From Marasmius tenuissimus (lineage: Eukaryota > Basidiomycota > Agaricomycetes > Agaricales > Marasmiaceae): DNA of 64,000 nt. The stretch lies in NCBI GenBank assembly GCA_029532415.1, contig JAQOTA010000027.1:434001-498000 (forward strand). Direction: 5' to 3'. The position numbers and the translations under genes were made by a program. Position 1 is the first letter of the stretch, and each line of letters opens with the position of its first letter. Shown here piece by piece: positions 24,361 through 38,030 of this stretch. Below the pieces are notes generated by a model, which saw only the letters and a program-made list of their open reading frames with translations, made no database searches and was not told where the DNA came from.

Positions 24361-27150
24361 CTCGCCGTACGGGCGCCTGAATGCTTCCATCCTACAGCCA
24401 AATTTCGAGCAACGAACATATATTCAGATCTCGAGGCGAAGGCCGGATGTCCCAGGGTAGGCTATCGACGATATTGGTTGACCATGATGACCGCCGATGT
24501 GTAGTTGCGAGTAAAAGTGTCGGTGACTACACATGGTGCCCTAAAATCGTCAGAAGAGATCTATCAAGATGGTAGGAGAGCGAATGAGGAGAGATATAAC
24601 AGTGAATCTCACTAATTCGATAGTGTTGCTTCGTCCGTCTCGTCCGCAATGCAATATTTTCGACGCGCTTCCCATCTTCCCCGTTGTCTCAACGTGGGCG
24701 ATACGATTCAAAACCTCCTTTCTCCACGGCCAAGATGCTCAGGCTGGAACGAGTCCGAGCCCGGAACCGTCGATACCGCTACGTCTCCCAATACGGTATT
24801 CAGGCGCCCATTGGCTCTGAGCTTGCATCCGACTCTCCTTCAGCAAGGTCCCTCAATCCAGCTGCAAAGATACTGGATCCAATGGATAACCCAACGCAGC
24901 TCCTGTAGCACAGACCACTCGGAATATCGAGTGAAGTAGTGGTATATCCACATAACGACAGACTGGTGCTTTCTGAAAGGCCGAGGAGCGCGTGAAAGTG
25001 ATGAGGAGAATCGAAGGATGAGATGGGATTGGTCCCATTACGGTCAATGAGGAAGTAGCACTGAGACCTCGGGGCTGCATCTAGTCATGATGTAGAGAAA
25101 GTTAACGTGGCTTAAAGAGGGCTCGTATCGACCTCCTGAACGAAAGTGAGCGGTAAGCACATACAGTCAACGGAGCAAGAGAAAGACGGTACGTATGACG
25201 ACGATGCCAAACTCCTTGCCTCATCGTTACCCCAAACAGATTCCACCTATCGCTTGTGGTCATTCCCTCTTCATCGGCCTTGAAATGAGGACTACGTTCG
25301 GTTTCCTCGATATTGAACTGGTGATACAGAGGAAACCCAGCGATGAGTACGACAAAAGAGTATGAATCATAGTTTGACTCACCAGCCCCCAGACCGAATT
25401 CATCCCTAAGACACAGCGACAAACGTCTCTCCAATCACCACTACGAAGGAGATCATCGCAAAGATGATTAGCCAGGTACCCTATTTGCTCCGTTTCCTAG
25501 TCTCCCGGATTGAATCTTGAGGAAGCAAGCGAGGAAGCCCTTAAGAAGTACGACGGAACTGTATGTTGTCGGGTAAGGGACATGGCACATTATCCAACAG
25601 GTATTGGCGGGAGACTGACGGCGATGCGTACTGACTGCCTTGGGGTGGGACAGTGGGGTTATTCGTCATGACGCTCATCGAATTGAGCGAAGAACCGAGA
25701 GGGAGGCAGACGGCTTCGAAAAGCATCGCGGGGATGGTAGAAGCATGACTGTTGCTGGCGAGAAACAAAGAAACTCCACGTTGAGCCAAAGCAATTTCCG
25801 GAGTTGATTGATACGTTCCATGCATTGCCAACGACCTTGCCGGCGTCACCATTTGTTCTAACGGCTGACCTTCCACTTCCATCAGCCATTCGACCCGCCA
25901 GAGTACCAGCCAAGATCCTATCTCCATCTACTATGATTCGTCAACAGCGTGCGGCCTAGTCGACGCTTATCAGCCGGGGTAGAAGAGTCATTTCGAGCGA
26001 CGACTATTCGGTAGCAGAAGGTAGGCCAGGTGTTTACATAGCATGTATAGGATGAGCGTCTGACTGCAGGTGCGGCTCGACCTGGATACAGCGTGTATTG
26101 TGCTGATTTTGTGGAGGGCTCGGATGGCTGGACGGTTTCGGGTGGAGAGGCAGGTATCGGTGAAACAGCTGGATTGCATCGTCCTGGCCCATTATCCACT
26201 TCGTTAGAGTACTGCCCGAGCCCAACTTTCGTCGATCCATCCCCTGCCCATGATCCAGATCTCCGTCAAGATCTTATTCGGCCAGATGCGATTCTCCCTG
26301 ATTTCAAAGCGGTGATGGTATCGAAAAGGCTGCTACCACATCTCTGTCCGACGTGCCTCCGAAGCACATACATCCGTGTATTGTTGGCAAGAGGTTCAAG
26401 TAGATTTTCGCGCGATATTGGTAGAGTGGAAGGAAAGGGATCTGGCCACGATTGCAGCAACACCGTGACATAGATCATGAAAGTAGACAATGAGGCTGGA
26501 GATGAATGAGTTTGGGTGGGGCGATGGCTGGATTTTTCATGAAGAGAGATCTAGTCAGATCAACCAAGACATAGAGCACAGAAAATCACTCACCCAACCT
26601 TTCAGAGCGACCGAAACCTCCCGTCCGAGTGAACACATTCAAGACGCCGGACCAGCTGAAAAACGCCCATCAATTTTTTAAATACGTACCTCCTTTCCAC
26701 TCTATGAGCAACAACTTCCAGAAAGTCGAGCATCGTCGATGAATGACTGGAAGAGCGCGTCCAAGGCCAAGAGGTGTCATGGTAGTCGTGGGAAGAAACC
26801 ACAACGGTCGGTGTGCCGGTACCGGTGCGGCACCGGTCCACCTCAGACTCCTCTCATGACCTCAACGTCATTCAAGTTCACCTCTTCAAGCCTGTAAATG
26901 AACACACAGGACATATCAAGATAGTTGGGAAGGAGAGGAACATAATGGATCTCGATATGTGCGTTTTATTCGGCTTGCTCATCGCTTTGGCTAACCAGCA
27001 TTACAGCGGAATCGAGTGTTTGACGACTCGTTCACATTGTACGCAGCCCGTTCAACCTGCTCTTCAAGATCCACGAGAACTCGATGATGCACCAATCAGA
27101 CTCTACGTGAAATACGTACCAGCAAGCCGAGATTCAACGGGTCTTCGAAC
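24361..27150 (-). pseudogene. Degenerate membrane-protein-like unit A
   Basis: First of several decayed minus-strand units related to one another. Recognisable pieces are short: a C-terminal-tail-like segment with SWPDPFPSTLPISRENLLEP (26,380-26,470) that matches the tail of unit C (PWPLPSPFENLLE), and stretches near 24,400-24,950 that align by eye with 35,090-35,640, 39,850-40,400 and 48,740-49,350. Stops interrupt every frame. Membership in the DUF6534-type family rests on the better-preserved pieces in unit D and at 56.7 kb. Confidence 0.33.
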
Positions 27151-27417
27151 GACTTGAGGTGCTGTTGGAGAATAACTCTCTCCAGCCGGAGATAAAGTCA
27201 GTTTTGTGACTTGAAACCCCATCCATGACGAGCCTAAAAGCGTCTCTTTCGCTCCCTTTCCTGTCCCGATAGACTCGCATTAACGAAGATGTGAGCAGCA
27301 ACCCAGCCACGAGTGGTGGATTGGAATGGATTGGAAACTTTTGGGCCTTTGGAGCGGTGGAGGCAAGCAGGGAGAGTAGGAGAGGTCTGCGAGCCCGCCA
27401 GATCGAAAGACGGAGGA

Positions 27418-27931
27418 ATGGACGGGGGCTTCGAAGTCACTGGTCGATGTCAGCGTGTTGTTCCGGTGTTATCACCAGCTCTACCCGATGTTGGGGCTCG
27501 TCTTTCTTCCCCCGACGAACATATTGTTACCACTGGCCTTCGGAGACGAATAGACCTCATCAACCGCCCTCAATTCAGCTTCAATGAACTCCGGCTACAA
27601 CCTGACGGTCTCAACGAACACTCAATATGGATTCTCCCAGCTCCTTCCCTCAGCCCCGCCGTTCCCGAAACGACACACACACATACCTACGATCTCTCTT
27701 TGACCGTTCAGAGCCGCGTTGTCCAAGCGCTCATCGTCATTTTTCAGCACGAATACGACACACTCCGCGACTGCCCTCGATCGAACAAGGCGCGAACAAC
27801 CTTGCCTTCTTTTCCCCCAGAATCACAAGGTGAATAATGAGCTGTATCTTCTTTTTTCCGTATTCGCTGATTGAATCCTAGCTTTTGGACCCGCAGGACA
27901 TCTTGCTACTCGCTGGCAAGCTCTGGACTAG
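27418..27931 (+). pseudogene. Short two-exon frame, probably the 5' part of a decayed gene
   Basis: Exons 27,418-27,829 and 27,882-27,931 join in phase to 153 residues ending in ATRWQALD before a TAG. The same frame after that TAG continues as AHQWMKEMRELW, which reads like coding sequence, so the stop may be a nonsense mutation. Coding-like patches follow at 28,421-28,540, 28,574-28,757 and 29,177-29,270 with plausible splice sites between some of them, but no continuous model could be made. A truncated relative occurs near 43,040-43,170 (TTGFCGRIELANP against TTGLRRRIDLINR). No family recognised. Confidence 0.35.
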
Positions 27932-30600
27932 GCTCATCAATGGATGAAGGAAATGCGAGAGCTGTGGTGAATGGTAGACCAGAACAATGGTGCGTAATGT
28001 CCATCCGTTTGTACTCTTCTTCCCTCGCCCACATCATCTTTTTTAGGAAGGCCAGCAAGATTAATCATCGGTTCCCCACTCATAACGCAGATCAACCTCA
28101 TACACATAGAATGTTCAGTCACAGTCAAGAAATTCGCTGCCACGACATCCAGGATACATCTCCAGTATGTGTGTCCTTCACCCTTGCCTACCCACGTACC
28201 AACCCATCTGCAACGCTCAACCAGCCCAACTCACCATTGCATACTCACAACCTCCACAAGGGACGGTGGTCTGACATCGTATCAGACGACAAGATCTGTA
28301 TCCTACGCTATCGTGACGTGAAATTCGCTCTAACAGCTCGTCTACCAGCCAAAGTCGTCTCTACCGTCCTCAGGTCCGCTTCGGGGATTAAAACCCTCCT
28401 CCGTTTACGTACGGTTTAGGTCGATATCACCCCAGCAACGCATGAAATGCTCGATGCGAGGAAGTCTACACACAACGCCAGCATAGAACTTGTCTCGTGC
28501 CAAAACAACAACGCTCTCGGGACGATTGTCTATCGGGTATGTTGTACCCGTTTATGAGCCGACTCGTGCCTGACCTTGTCTCATAGAGCTCATCGATGGG
28601 GCCCACAAAGCTGGTGATTCGGACGCAGAGACACAGCGGGTCCCCTTACAAATGACCGATGGGTTGGATGGCAACGAGGAACAAACACGGGGCTTAACGG
28701 CCTTGTGCCGTTCCTTCAATGCGCTAAAATCCGCTCGGACACGGTGAGTATTGATTGTTGCGATTGGCCATGAATCAGGGCTCATAGGATCTAGTAATCT
28801 AGTTGTCGACTACGGAAGATGCCTGATGTCTGGCCAAGGCTGGGATGGACTATAGGTCGAAGGCTGCATATGGATAGGTTCGCTACGAAATTCTCCTTGT
28901 ATACGAGTCGCGTGAAAATGTGTGGACTCTCGGAAACTGCCTATCCTACTTACGGAGTAGTCCAGTCTCTCAAAACAACTGGAGTCTGTATCTTACGAAG
29001 TAGACACGCAATACAAGTCGAGGTACACAATCTATTAGGGATTGGCTATGTTTTACTAGACAGCAGATTGCCTTTTCAACGGGCAGTCTCACCGGATGCG
29101 AGCAGGTGGACCTTGCTCACGATTGGAAGACTCCCAAGGTTGCTCGCGATTGGCAACAAGCTGACCCGGGCCGTATAGGTTACTGTGCATATCGGAGACG
29201 AGGTCGAGTCCGAAGAGACCAATGAGGCAGATGGGCCGAGGTTCAATGCATACCTCGTTCAGCTGTGAGGCGACCAATGGGTCACCCTTTGAGTCTAGTG
29301 TTTTCGAGCTAATGTTCCTTTGTGATTTCAGGCCAAGAGTTTCGCCTAGGAGAACGAGAGACTAGAGATCGAGCGTCGAGAAGCCTGAGTGGGTCAGTTC
29401 GCAGTCAGTTCGACCGAAGGCCGACCAGAGTAGCCAATAAGAACGCTCGACAGTCCAATAGCTTGCCTTACATTGTCAGTATCTGCATCTGACGGATCTG
29501 GCAGTGTGCTGGACTTCTAAGTGGGAGGTTTGCAGAGGCGAGGCTATCACATAACGGCTTCCTGCGAGTCTGTCTTGCAAAGAATAGAACCTGACAAATG
29601 GTTTCAACGTCGACCGCTTCTGAAGCTGATCTTGATCGAGTACATCTTTTCTCGATCCCGTATCAATGAAAACAATTACGACCTACAGCAAGAGATGTAA
29701 GCGACATTTTAGAGAGAAACGAGCTTCGACACGTACTCCACGGTTGCCTTCACAATCACTACCAGCGTCTCCGTGTCCGCCTTGACTCCTGTCACGTCAA
29801 CTACGATTGCACGGGTTTCAAACTGTCGCACATCGTGGAGTGCTTCATGCGATATTTCTTCGTTGAATAGCGAGGTTGTCTTGTGTTTGAGCTCTGTCCG
29901 TCCAGATTGTATATGATTCGTAGCTGACGGATCTGTATTAAGGCAGTCTTGAAGGGTGAGTTGGATAGTCTACGACGGCGAGAGCCAAGGAGGAATAGGG
30001 AAAAATACCGGAGTTTCAGTGCCTGGATAACCGGATCCGGACCGGGTTGAAAGCCAACGCCGATAAAAATCGTTCGCTCGTCGTCTGCAACCTCCAGCAG
30101 CAGCGAGCAAGCTGCCATGAACACTGGACGCTACATCCCAACATACTATCAGCATGCACGAAGCTCGGTCAAGCGATCGCAACTCCTTCCTTCTATGATC
30201 TCTTTGAATCACTTCTCAGTCCGTTGCCCGAGGACTACAGTCTACGAAATAATGGACTCATCGATCTTCTTTGTTAAAGTCGATTTACCAGCACTAGCTC
30301 AAACCCGACCGTCTCAGAAACAAACTTTTGGGAAATTCTCGCCGAAACTGGGCAGATACCCTGCCTCAATCTGGAATAATCCCCATTCACACGTCTACTC
30401 ATCCCGTGAGGTTCTCGCATCGCAAAACCCGGGTCGGTACACTGTTTGGAGCTTCAGCGATGTATTTCGACGCACTCCGTTGTGGCAAAGATTCGTGTTT
30501 GTGACTTCTCAGTCAAGGAATAGAATTTAGGAGATTCTCGTCGACGTTGAGCCTGGTCTGCAAGTGAAAAAGGTACGGCACGAGGCTCTCAGCGACCATT
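27932..30600 (+). other. Gene-like patches without a continuous frame
   Basis: Several short open segments in the plus sense have protein-like composition, for example SIELVSCQNNN (28,473-28,505) and VTVHIGDEVESEETNEADG (29,177-29,233). Stops and unclear junctions separate them. This is most simply the rest of the decayed gene beginning near 27.4 kb. Confidence 0.3.
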
Positions 30601-30639
30601 TAGGTGCGAGATCTTTTTGTTTCATGATCAGTACCAGCG

Positions 30640-31700
30640 TTGATGTGTATCGCTGGTGCTCGACTGGCGTTTAAAGGCGCTACAACCCTCCTGCCTTTCT
30701 TTCAAGACGAAACCGTCCACGAGACTCCACGTGGAAACCACTATATTTGAGGACCATGCCCGCTCATACTCTTTATGCCGCACTCTGAGCTATGCCTTTC
30801 AACACTGCATGACCTGGAGCTACGCGTGGCACTGATGAACAAAAACCCTGCCTTGTTCAAGGGCTATAGATTCAAGGTCAATCTGCCTGATCTATCAACA
30901 GCCCCGGAATAATGCTCTGAACTCCAGGAAAATCGTCTGCATCATCGAGCTACCTCAAACTCAACCCTCGCCGGCTCACGAAGGTCAGCAACAACTGTGG
31001 ATCCAGGGCGGCTGAATGTCACTCGAGTTGTTTTCGCGTCTACCGACTTGGTCTCTCCGAGCATTGTTCGGAGGAGGGAGACTCTTCTAATGTCGTGATC
31101 AAGCCCGATGTCAATCGTACCCCAGGTTCTCTAGGTGTGCAGTCATGATTTTTTGAGCCCTACATCTCTTTGAAGTTGCGGATTTTTGGCCCCCCCTGCT
31201 CGTTTTTTAACCTCGTACCTCCCATTTCTCGAGTTATCGGGACGAGTGAGCCTCCGGCGTGTGCCCCCAATGGCGTCAATATTTTAAAACTCTGTCCATT
31301 GTCATCAACCATCCCTCGGCGCCTACGATACGTATTCGTCATTCATAGACTCTATCGCCATAAATAAAAAAACGCGCAACCTCTGGGTTTCTTTACACGA
31401 CATGCAATTGTATCAATCAGGAACATGGAGCCAACGGGAATTTGATCAGCTCGCTAGCGCCCATTTCAAGTTTTACCTTCGCGGTGGTTCGTCCGGGCCT
31501 TCTACGAGAGGTATGTTCTCCGTTCGGAAGGGAAACCCACGATCGTTAATGTATTCTTGAACAAAGTTTCATGCTGGGTGGAATGACTTTGGCCGAAATC
31601 TGCCGGCGTTGACTCTGCCACTCTACAGCAATGCCATGTTACACGTTATTTTGCTGTGGTTGAATGCCTCGTGAAGGATAGCCGTCCAAGACTTATTTAG
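30640..31700. repeat. Duplicated 5' flank of F1 copy 2 (matches 44,260-45,400)
   Basis: This block aligns by eye with 44,260-45,400. Shared strings include atggagccaacgggaa, gatcagctcgctagcgccca, aaccatccctcg and cagcaatgcca. Each block lies the same distance upstream of an F1 gene, so they are copies of one ancestral flank. In both, a plus frame reads as part of a protein (QLASAHFKFYL here, QLASAHFRLYL in the other) that might be the 3' exon of a decayed upstream gene. Confidence 0.6.
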
Positions 31701-32023
31701 GCCTGTGGTCTCTCGAGAGGAGGAGAAAAATCTGGGAACATCTTCGATGGTTGACGTTGACCAGGCCCAAGGGATGGAACCCGTTCGACGTCGACACTAA
31801 GCTCGGGCTGTGTTCACAATATATGATGCCGCGCTAGTAGCTCCTGAACACGCTTAATCTCCGCAGGATGCTTTAAGATTCTATATCAGCGATCAGCGGG
31901 GCGCATGTGGGATATTCCACCTTAGGCACCGGGATATCATGAGGCCTTGATGAGGCCTGAGATTTGGCTTACATATCAGGTTGGTGGTCTGTGTCTGCAT
32001 GTCTTCAAGCCCATCATAACTCG

Positions 32024-34787
32024 ATGCCGGAACGTTCCTCTTTCCCCACCGCCACTAACGGTGAACCAAGCTGTAGCAGCTCTGAACTTCGAGTCGTGCC
32101 TAGTAGGAGGGATCACAACGTCAATAACGGTTCCGGGAACTTCAATGTGCACAACACCAGCGTAATCCAGCAAGCAAAACGAATACGATGGTATATTCAA
32201 GGGACCGATGAAGAGGAAGAGGAGTATGACCAGGTGAGTGACGATGTCGCGATTTTTGGCTGTACTGAAGGCTCACTCGAGTTGACTATTTCAGTACAAC
32301 GAGTATAGACGTAGTGATATCCGGCTCCTTCGAAAAATTCATCATGAAATACTCGGTGAATGGGATCGGGAGACGCGCCGATATGTTCCATTGGATTGCG
32401 AGCGAAGTGTTTGGCTCGGGGAGATCATGTCCGGGGATCAGAAAGGAACGATAGTCACCGTTGTGGGTTATCAAGGGCGTAATGCCTCAGAGGTATGAAC
32501 CAGCAGTTCTACCGGGCAGCTGCTTACTGACCTGACCAAACAGGAATGGAAGAGCAATTTCAAGTGCTATTCAATAAATTTGTACGTCTCACATCCATTG
32601 GTCCTGTTGAAGGGGATATGAGTCTGAAGCCCGGTAGACTTGAGGATAGTGCCCACCTTGTTGGGCTTAACCGGTCGAAAATCCCGCAACTAATTCTCTT
32701 GGGCGGTAGGTAGCCTTATTGGCAGCCAATGGAGGATGACTGATTTATAGTTAATTTCAGAACTCGTGCCCGCTGCGGTCTTTGCAAAGAGTTTGGGAGT
32801 GCTGTGTTTAATGTATCTCCAGGATATATATGTGAGTAGCAAAGTCGTCAAAATGAACAAATCAATGAAACTGTTATAGAGACACTTTGGCTGCACGGAT
32901 GAAGAGTTGTGGATGGATACTGGAAGGGGAGTCCTCTGTCGTGGTCCAAAGGGGCCGAGTCACCAGTATCATGGTGGCCTTGTTTATGATAGGATAGAGA
33001 ACCCGGTTGCGACTGCAGATGTTTTCAAGGAAGATGTGTTGATTCGCTATTTGGCAAGTCAAAACTCAGGGCAGATAGATCGGGGGTTCATATCGGGGAT
33101 GTTTTTGGATCGGGATGACGTAGATGTGCCTGAATGGGTTGATCGGCCGACGGTGTTTTGCACTTTGACAAACACCCCCATCGCCGTCGCAAGAAACATC
33201 TGGTCCACCTCCAGCGACTCTCTCAAAGAGCGAACGTATTTGGGAAATGGATGTGCGAGGTGAGTTCCCTGCGAACCCCAGGCTACTTGATCCAACTGAC
33301 CGGAGTAATTGTAGATTTCGGCTCGAAGATGGACACACACATCTTGAGTTGTGGTTGAATCTCAGTGCAGAGCAGGCTTGGCTGTCGCAGGCATCGAGTG
33401 TATTTCATGCCCGTGGAATACCGTTGGAAAAGGATCTCGGTGCTTTCAGTGCGTTGTTCTTTGTTTCCCTTTCTATCTCCTGACATTGCCCAGCGCTGGT
33501 CACGCCTACCGCGACATTGGAAGGCACAGTCTCTGAATCCGAGGACGAATGTAAACACCGACTTGAACAGCCAATCTACCTTTTTTTCCGTCCACCTTCT
33601 CGCAACCTACTCGATGGCGAGACCTCCAGCATCCACTACTGGTCTTTCCAAAGAAGTGGTCAACCTTCTCTCTCACCAGAACTCTGTCACAAGCTCGGCC
33701 TCCCCACCGAGCTCAAGCTTCGCAACACTTGCCTCGACTCAGTCTCTTGGAGCACCGATACATACAAACTGATTCACCAGTACCAACTCCTCCAAGGTTT
33801 CAACCCCACCACAACCGACTTTTATCGACATATCGCGCCTAATCACTTTGATTTTTGCCCGATAAATGCCTCGGATCGATTTGAGGCCGTACATCAAGGT
33901 GTGTTTACTTCCCGCCCAACTAGTCATACCGTTGTTTAGCATTGGACCTCCCAAATCCCGTGTCAATCCAGATTACTTCAGCGACACAGATACAGATACC
34001 AAGACTGCTGTTGACTCAGAAGAATCCTTCCACAAAGACTTCGATGTCTCGACTGCGAGCTCCAACGGCAACACTGGTGAGTAGTGGCTCTTGCTTGACT
34101 TTGTCTCATTATTCATTTCGTTTTTGCTCTCGTGAATCAGGCTGCGAACCCACAACCTCGGAACACGCTGATAACATGGACGGCGAACGTTTCACCGCTC
34201 GAGAAGGAGGGATCGAAGACCGTCCCAATCAAGGTCATGTGGAACAGGTGGGCGCATTACCAACCTGTTCTTGTTGCCTCACCTCCTGATGAATTGCACA
34301 CCTCCCCCAGGATATTTGTCGCAAGATCGATTACCTGCAGACTGTTGAGGAACCCAGCATGCAGCTCAAGGAAGCTGATGTTGATAGGCTCGAGTGCCGT
34401 GCTGAACAACTGAAAGAACGTCTCAGTCTCCATACAACAGGTAACCGTGGCACTACAATGCGGTCAGCGGTACTTTGACTCACATTCTTCCCAGTCCCGG
34501 GCCAACCTCACCCTCTAATCCCCAATACCCGGCCGCTCGTTCAAAGAAATTTTTTCACATCTGGTAAGTCGCGTAACGTCCACCAAAGTCGAGTGTCCTA
34601 TCACTGATGTGGCTATTTTTTAGCCACCCGATTGCGGCCCATGGATACCCTGTACAACTGGGGAAGGTTCCTAAGCAACGTCAGATCTGGGTCTCATCTA
34701 TGTACCGAGAAAGGGAGTCTAGATACCAAGCCACGCCCGAAAGGTGGAATACTGGGTATTCTGGAAGATCTTCGTAGGGAGAGATAG
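32024..34787 (+). CDS. F1 family copy 2, 692 residues
   Basis: Thirteen exons join in phase: 32,024-32,233; 32,295-32,492; 32,544-32,581; 32,638-32,705; 32,761-32,831; 32,880-33,259; 33,315-33,448; 33,494-33,898; 33,972-34,076; 34,141-34,247; 34,311-34,440; 34,495-34,563; 34,624-34,787. Boundaries of exons 1-8 match copies 1 and 3 almost base for base. The N-terminal motif is RRDHNVNNGSGNFNVHNTS, with Arg where the other copies have Gly. Core blocks include DTGRGVLCRGPKGP, VDRPTVFCTLTNTPIAVA and AWLSQASSVFHARGIPLEKD. After an acidic Asp/Thr-rich stretch, a Leu/Glu-rich segment (VDRLECRAEQLKERL) could form a short coiled coil. The last two exons end in DTLYNWGRFLSN and a charged tail; retaining the intron after 34,440 would instead stop at 34,478. 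Confidence 0.82.
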
Positions 34788-35089
34788 TTATTATCTACGC
34801 TCGAGCTCAGAAAGGGTAATATTCATCGAGTCAAGACCACAGATACGATATTTTCTCTTGGCATACTTTTCTACACTTGTTAATAGACGTACGCGTCGAT
34901 CACGAATGTATGGAACATATCTATTCGACACCTACAGGGAGCAGTGGTTGACAAAGTCGTATGTTGTACGTACTGGTCTCAAAACGAGCACCGTAGCCAT
35001 GATAAGCAAATGCTCAATGTATATAACATGTGCCTAGAAGCATTACAAGGGTATAGTAGAGAGCCGTTGATAAACTAATGTCGATAAAG

Positions 35090-37099
35090 GGATGTTTCTC
35101 GCACTGTGGATATCTATTCCATGGACGGGCGCCTAACTGCTCCAGTCCTGCACCTATATCTCCAGGAACGAGTGTATGTCCGCATCTCGAGAGGTCACTG
35201 TCCCAGTTGCACATCGAGATATTGCGACTGCTGAAGGGAATGCCGCCGGGGAAACTGATTTCGATGATCGACAAAGTGATGTTGGTGTGAGTGGGCGAGG
35301 GGGAGCGTCGATGACAACGCCCAATGAGAGAGCGGTCTATGAAAAGCCAATGTCATCGAACGAGGTCCTTTGGAACGGCGAAAGCATATAAGAGGGTGGA
35401 GGTTGAGCGGTGAATGCCGCTGAACCGACGCTGCTGTTGCGTCCAGCTTCGCTCATCCGAATCCCCGTTCGTTCATTCTTGCCGTTCCATCCTTCCTATC
35501 ATATGGAGCAGGTGATCCGATCCAACACTTCCTTCCTCACACCTGATATGCGCCCAAGCCAGCTCGCCCATTCCGCTGCTCTTCAGGTGCCTCTCCCAAC
35601 GAGGAATCATTTTCTGGCGCTGATAGACAACGCAGCACAGCTTCTCCAGCGATGACCGGCCGAAATACTGAGCGTAGTGTTGTTGGATGTTAGTAGGTTG
35701 CGGTGAGAAAGACAATAGCCGACAATCACAATGGTGAGATGAAGGGTTGTATAGGTGGAATGGTGCACGAAAGGGTGATGACAAGCGTTGAAGGATGTTT
35801 CGAAAATTTGGCCCCAAAACCTTTGGCAGAACGAAACACTCGCAGGAGATAGACGATGCCGAGGCTTTCTTTGGGGGCCGGTACCGATCGTCGCTGTCGA
35901 GTCGAGTGAATGGCGGAGGGAGTCGGCTTCGCAGGGATGGGAGTGAGAGGTTTCCGACGAACGAGAAGTGTGAACAGTGCCGGCGGGGAGGTTGAAAGTC
36001 TCCACGTTTCGAAGTTAAATTGAGTAGCTGAATTTGACTGGTACATTGCGGTTCTATGCACCGTCAATTTGCTGCCGCCGACTCTGCCTGTTTGAACAGT
36101 CATACACCCTCCTAGTCTGACAACCGTTCAACGTTCAACCTTCGAGAGTATCCCTGGGATTTGTTATTCATCCCCCTCCCCACTTCATTCAGCATCGAGA
36201 CTCTCTACTCCAGTCACTGAAGGCCCGGTAGAGAGACATCTTTTGAGATGATGGAGCGATAGGGCGTTGTTGAGCAGCCCACAATCACTATTTGGTAGGG
36301 TAAAAGTAGGTGTGCGCAGGTGAAGGTAGATATGGACCAAGAGTGTCTGTTTGGGGTTCCATTGGGATGCGGCGTTTTTGTACTGATTTCGGAGGACTTG
36401 GATAGCGATCTGTGTAGAGGTAGGTGTACAAGGACGGCTGTAGTGCTTTGCCCCTTCCCGCCTTCCGCCGGTCGAGCCGAGAGCTTCCATCGATGTATTC
36501 CCGGCACTACTGTCCAACGTCTGTCTCCGTCAATAGCCTCGTGATCCAGGTAAGGCCCAAGTTATTTTCATTCTTTAGCGGAATCGTATAGGCCAGCACC
36601 ATAGACCTGTTCGGGGTAGCATTTTCACAGGTCAACGCTGGATCGAATGGCGAAAAGGGTTTCGAGTAGTAAGTATTCGTATGGTGTTGGTATAGGGCAA
36701 GGTATCTGGTTGCGGTTGGTCGATCTAAATGTAACAGCTTCATGATGTGGGCTATGAGTGTGGCTGTTGACTCGTTCCGGAGGGTTTCTTGGTGAGGGAA
36801 CGAGATCCGTAGTTTGATGAGATGATGGCTGAGATTTTCGTGTAGAGGGCACTGCGGACGGATCCAGTCAGATCAGCAAAAGCGGGGGGATAAAACAGGG
36901 AGTCACTCACGCAATCTTTGATGGAAACAAAACCTTGGAGGACGACAGCACGTAGCACATACGTCGTATACATTAGGTGGGATGAAAGAAAGCTTTGGCC
37001 GCTTGTTGGCAGCTGGCCTGCTGATAGAGGAGAAGCTTGTGCTTCAGTCCCTTTGAGGGAGAAAAGTTGATTACGAGGAATCAACGTAGAGAAAAGCAT
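35090..37099 (-). pseudogene. Degenerate membrane-protein-like unit B
   Basis: Minus-strand remnant beginning at an ATG at 37,099 with a hydrophobic stretch (YTTYVLRAVVLQGF) ending at a gtgagt donor, then an exon with LYTKISAIISSN and a basic, Ser-rich tail (NQIPCPIPTPYEYLL). The order of hydrophobic helix, LYxxS-type motif and hydrophilic tail resembles the C-terminal part of fungal DUF6534-type multi-pass proteins. Further downstream the frame is lost. The same donor region in unit C carries stop codons. Bases 35,090-35,640 are the diverged repeat shared with units A, C and D. Confidence 0.38.
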
Positions 37100-37109
37100 G
37101 AAAGATAGC

Positions 37110-38030
37110 TTTTGAGATTCGCATCGACGTTTCGAGACAATGAGAGATGGATAAAAAATCTTCGCGGTGGTCGCGGTCTAAGCAGGTCCAAGCGAGCCGT
37201 ACACCTTAGCGCCCGTAAGTACGCGACCCTGACCAAGACCACCACGACCGACATCTCACCAGCACTTTTCATACCTCATTACACCTTCTCGTCTCTCTAA
37301 CACCTGCTGGAACATAAAAAGTCACCCTATGGCGTGGCTCAATGCTACGCACAGGGAATACTCGATACAGTTTGATCTTTGGTGGGCGGTTTACTGTCTT
37401 TTATTCGAACATCTGATAACTCATCAGTTTCATTAGGCAGATGGAATCGGAATGAGTACGACTCGCAGCGAATAGATTCTAGAGGAAAATGTAGGCCGGA
37501 GGTACGTGCTTCGCCTCGCTGTATACGTGATATTGTGGACTGACGGCTTTCTTGTTTCTACAAGACCGATGCTTTTCTGTACTTGTCACTTATCAATGGT
37601 CCTTTAGCCTCGGTTCGGTCACTTCGTAAATAATATTCCCGCTCCGAATCCAGCCCTCAGACCAAGCTCAAGGCTGCTCGTCACTTGGTAAATTCACCAG
37701 GATCCCCCAATACGGGTATTTTTGGACTATGAGCACATTAGTCTCTTGCTACCAAGACCTGGCCGCTGTACAACAAAGGGAGACGTGGGATTGAACTACT
37801 ATCGGTACAACCTAATGGTACGTTCGGTGTTCGCCCTTTCCCCAGACGAGCGTTTGATGACCTCTGTGCGCAGGTACTCAGACTGTTCACGTTTCCTTGT
37901 CACCACCATCGGCGGAGCTAGGCTCGTCATGAGATTCCTCAACTCATCGCTCTTGCCCTACCTTCGTCAAATTCCCCAAGCGAGTAAACAAGCTCACAGT
38001 TTCCACTGCACTCGAGCTGCGTAGTGGGCA
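37110..38030. repeat. Segment repeated at 56,868-57,700
   Basis: Aligns by eye with 56,868-57,700. Shared strings include caccttagcgcccgta, catacctcat/catgcctcat, gtacgtgctt and ctgacggcttt. It lies immediately upstream of unit B, so it is probably that gene's old 5' region, duplicated along with another decayed copy near 56.8 kb. A plus-strand stretch (about 37,860-38,020) is open, with no recognisable motif. Confidence 0.55.
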
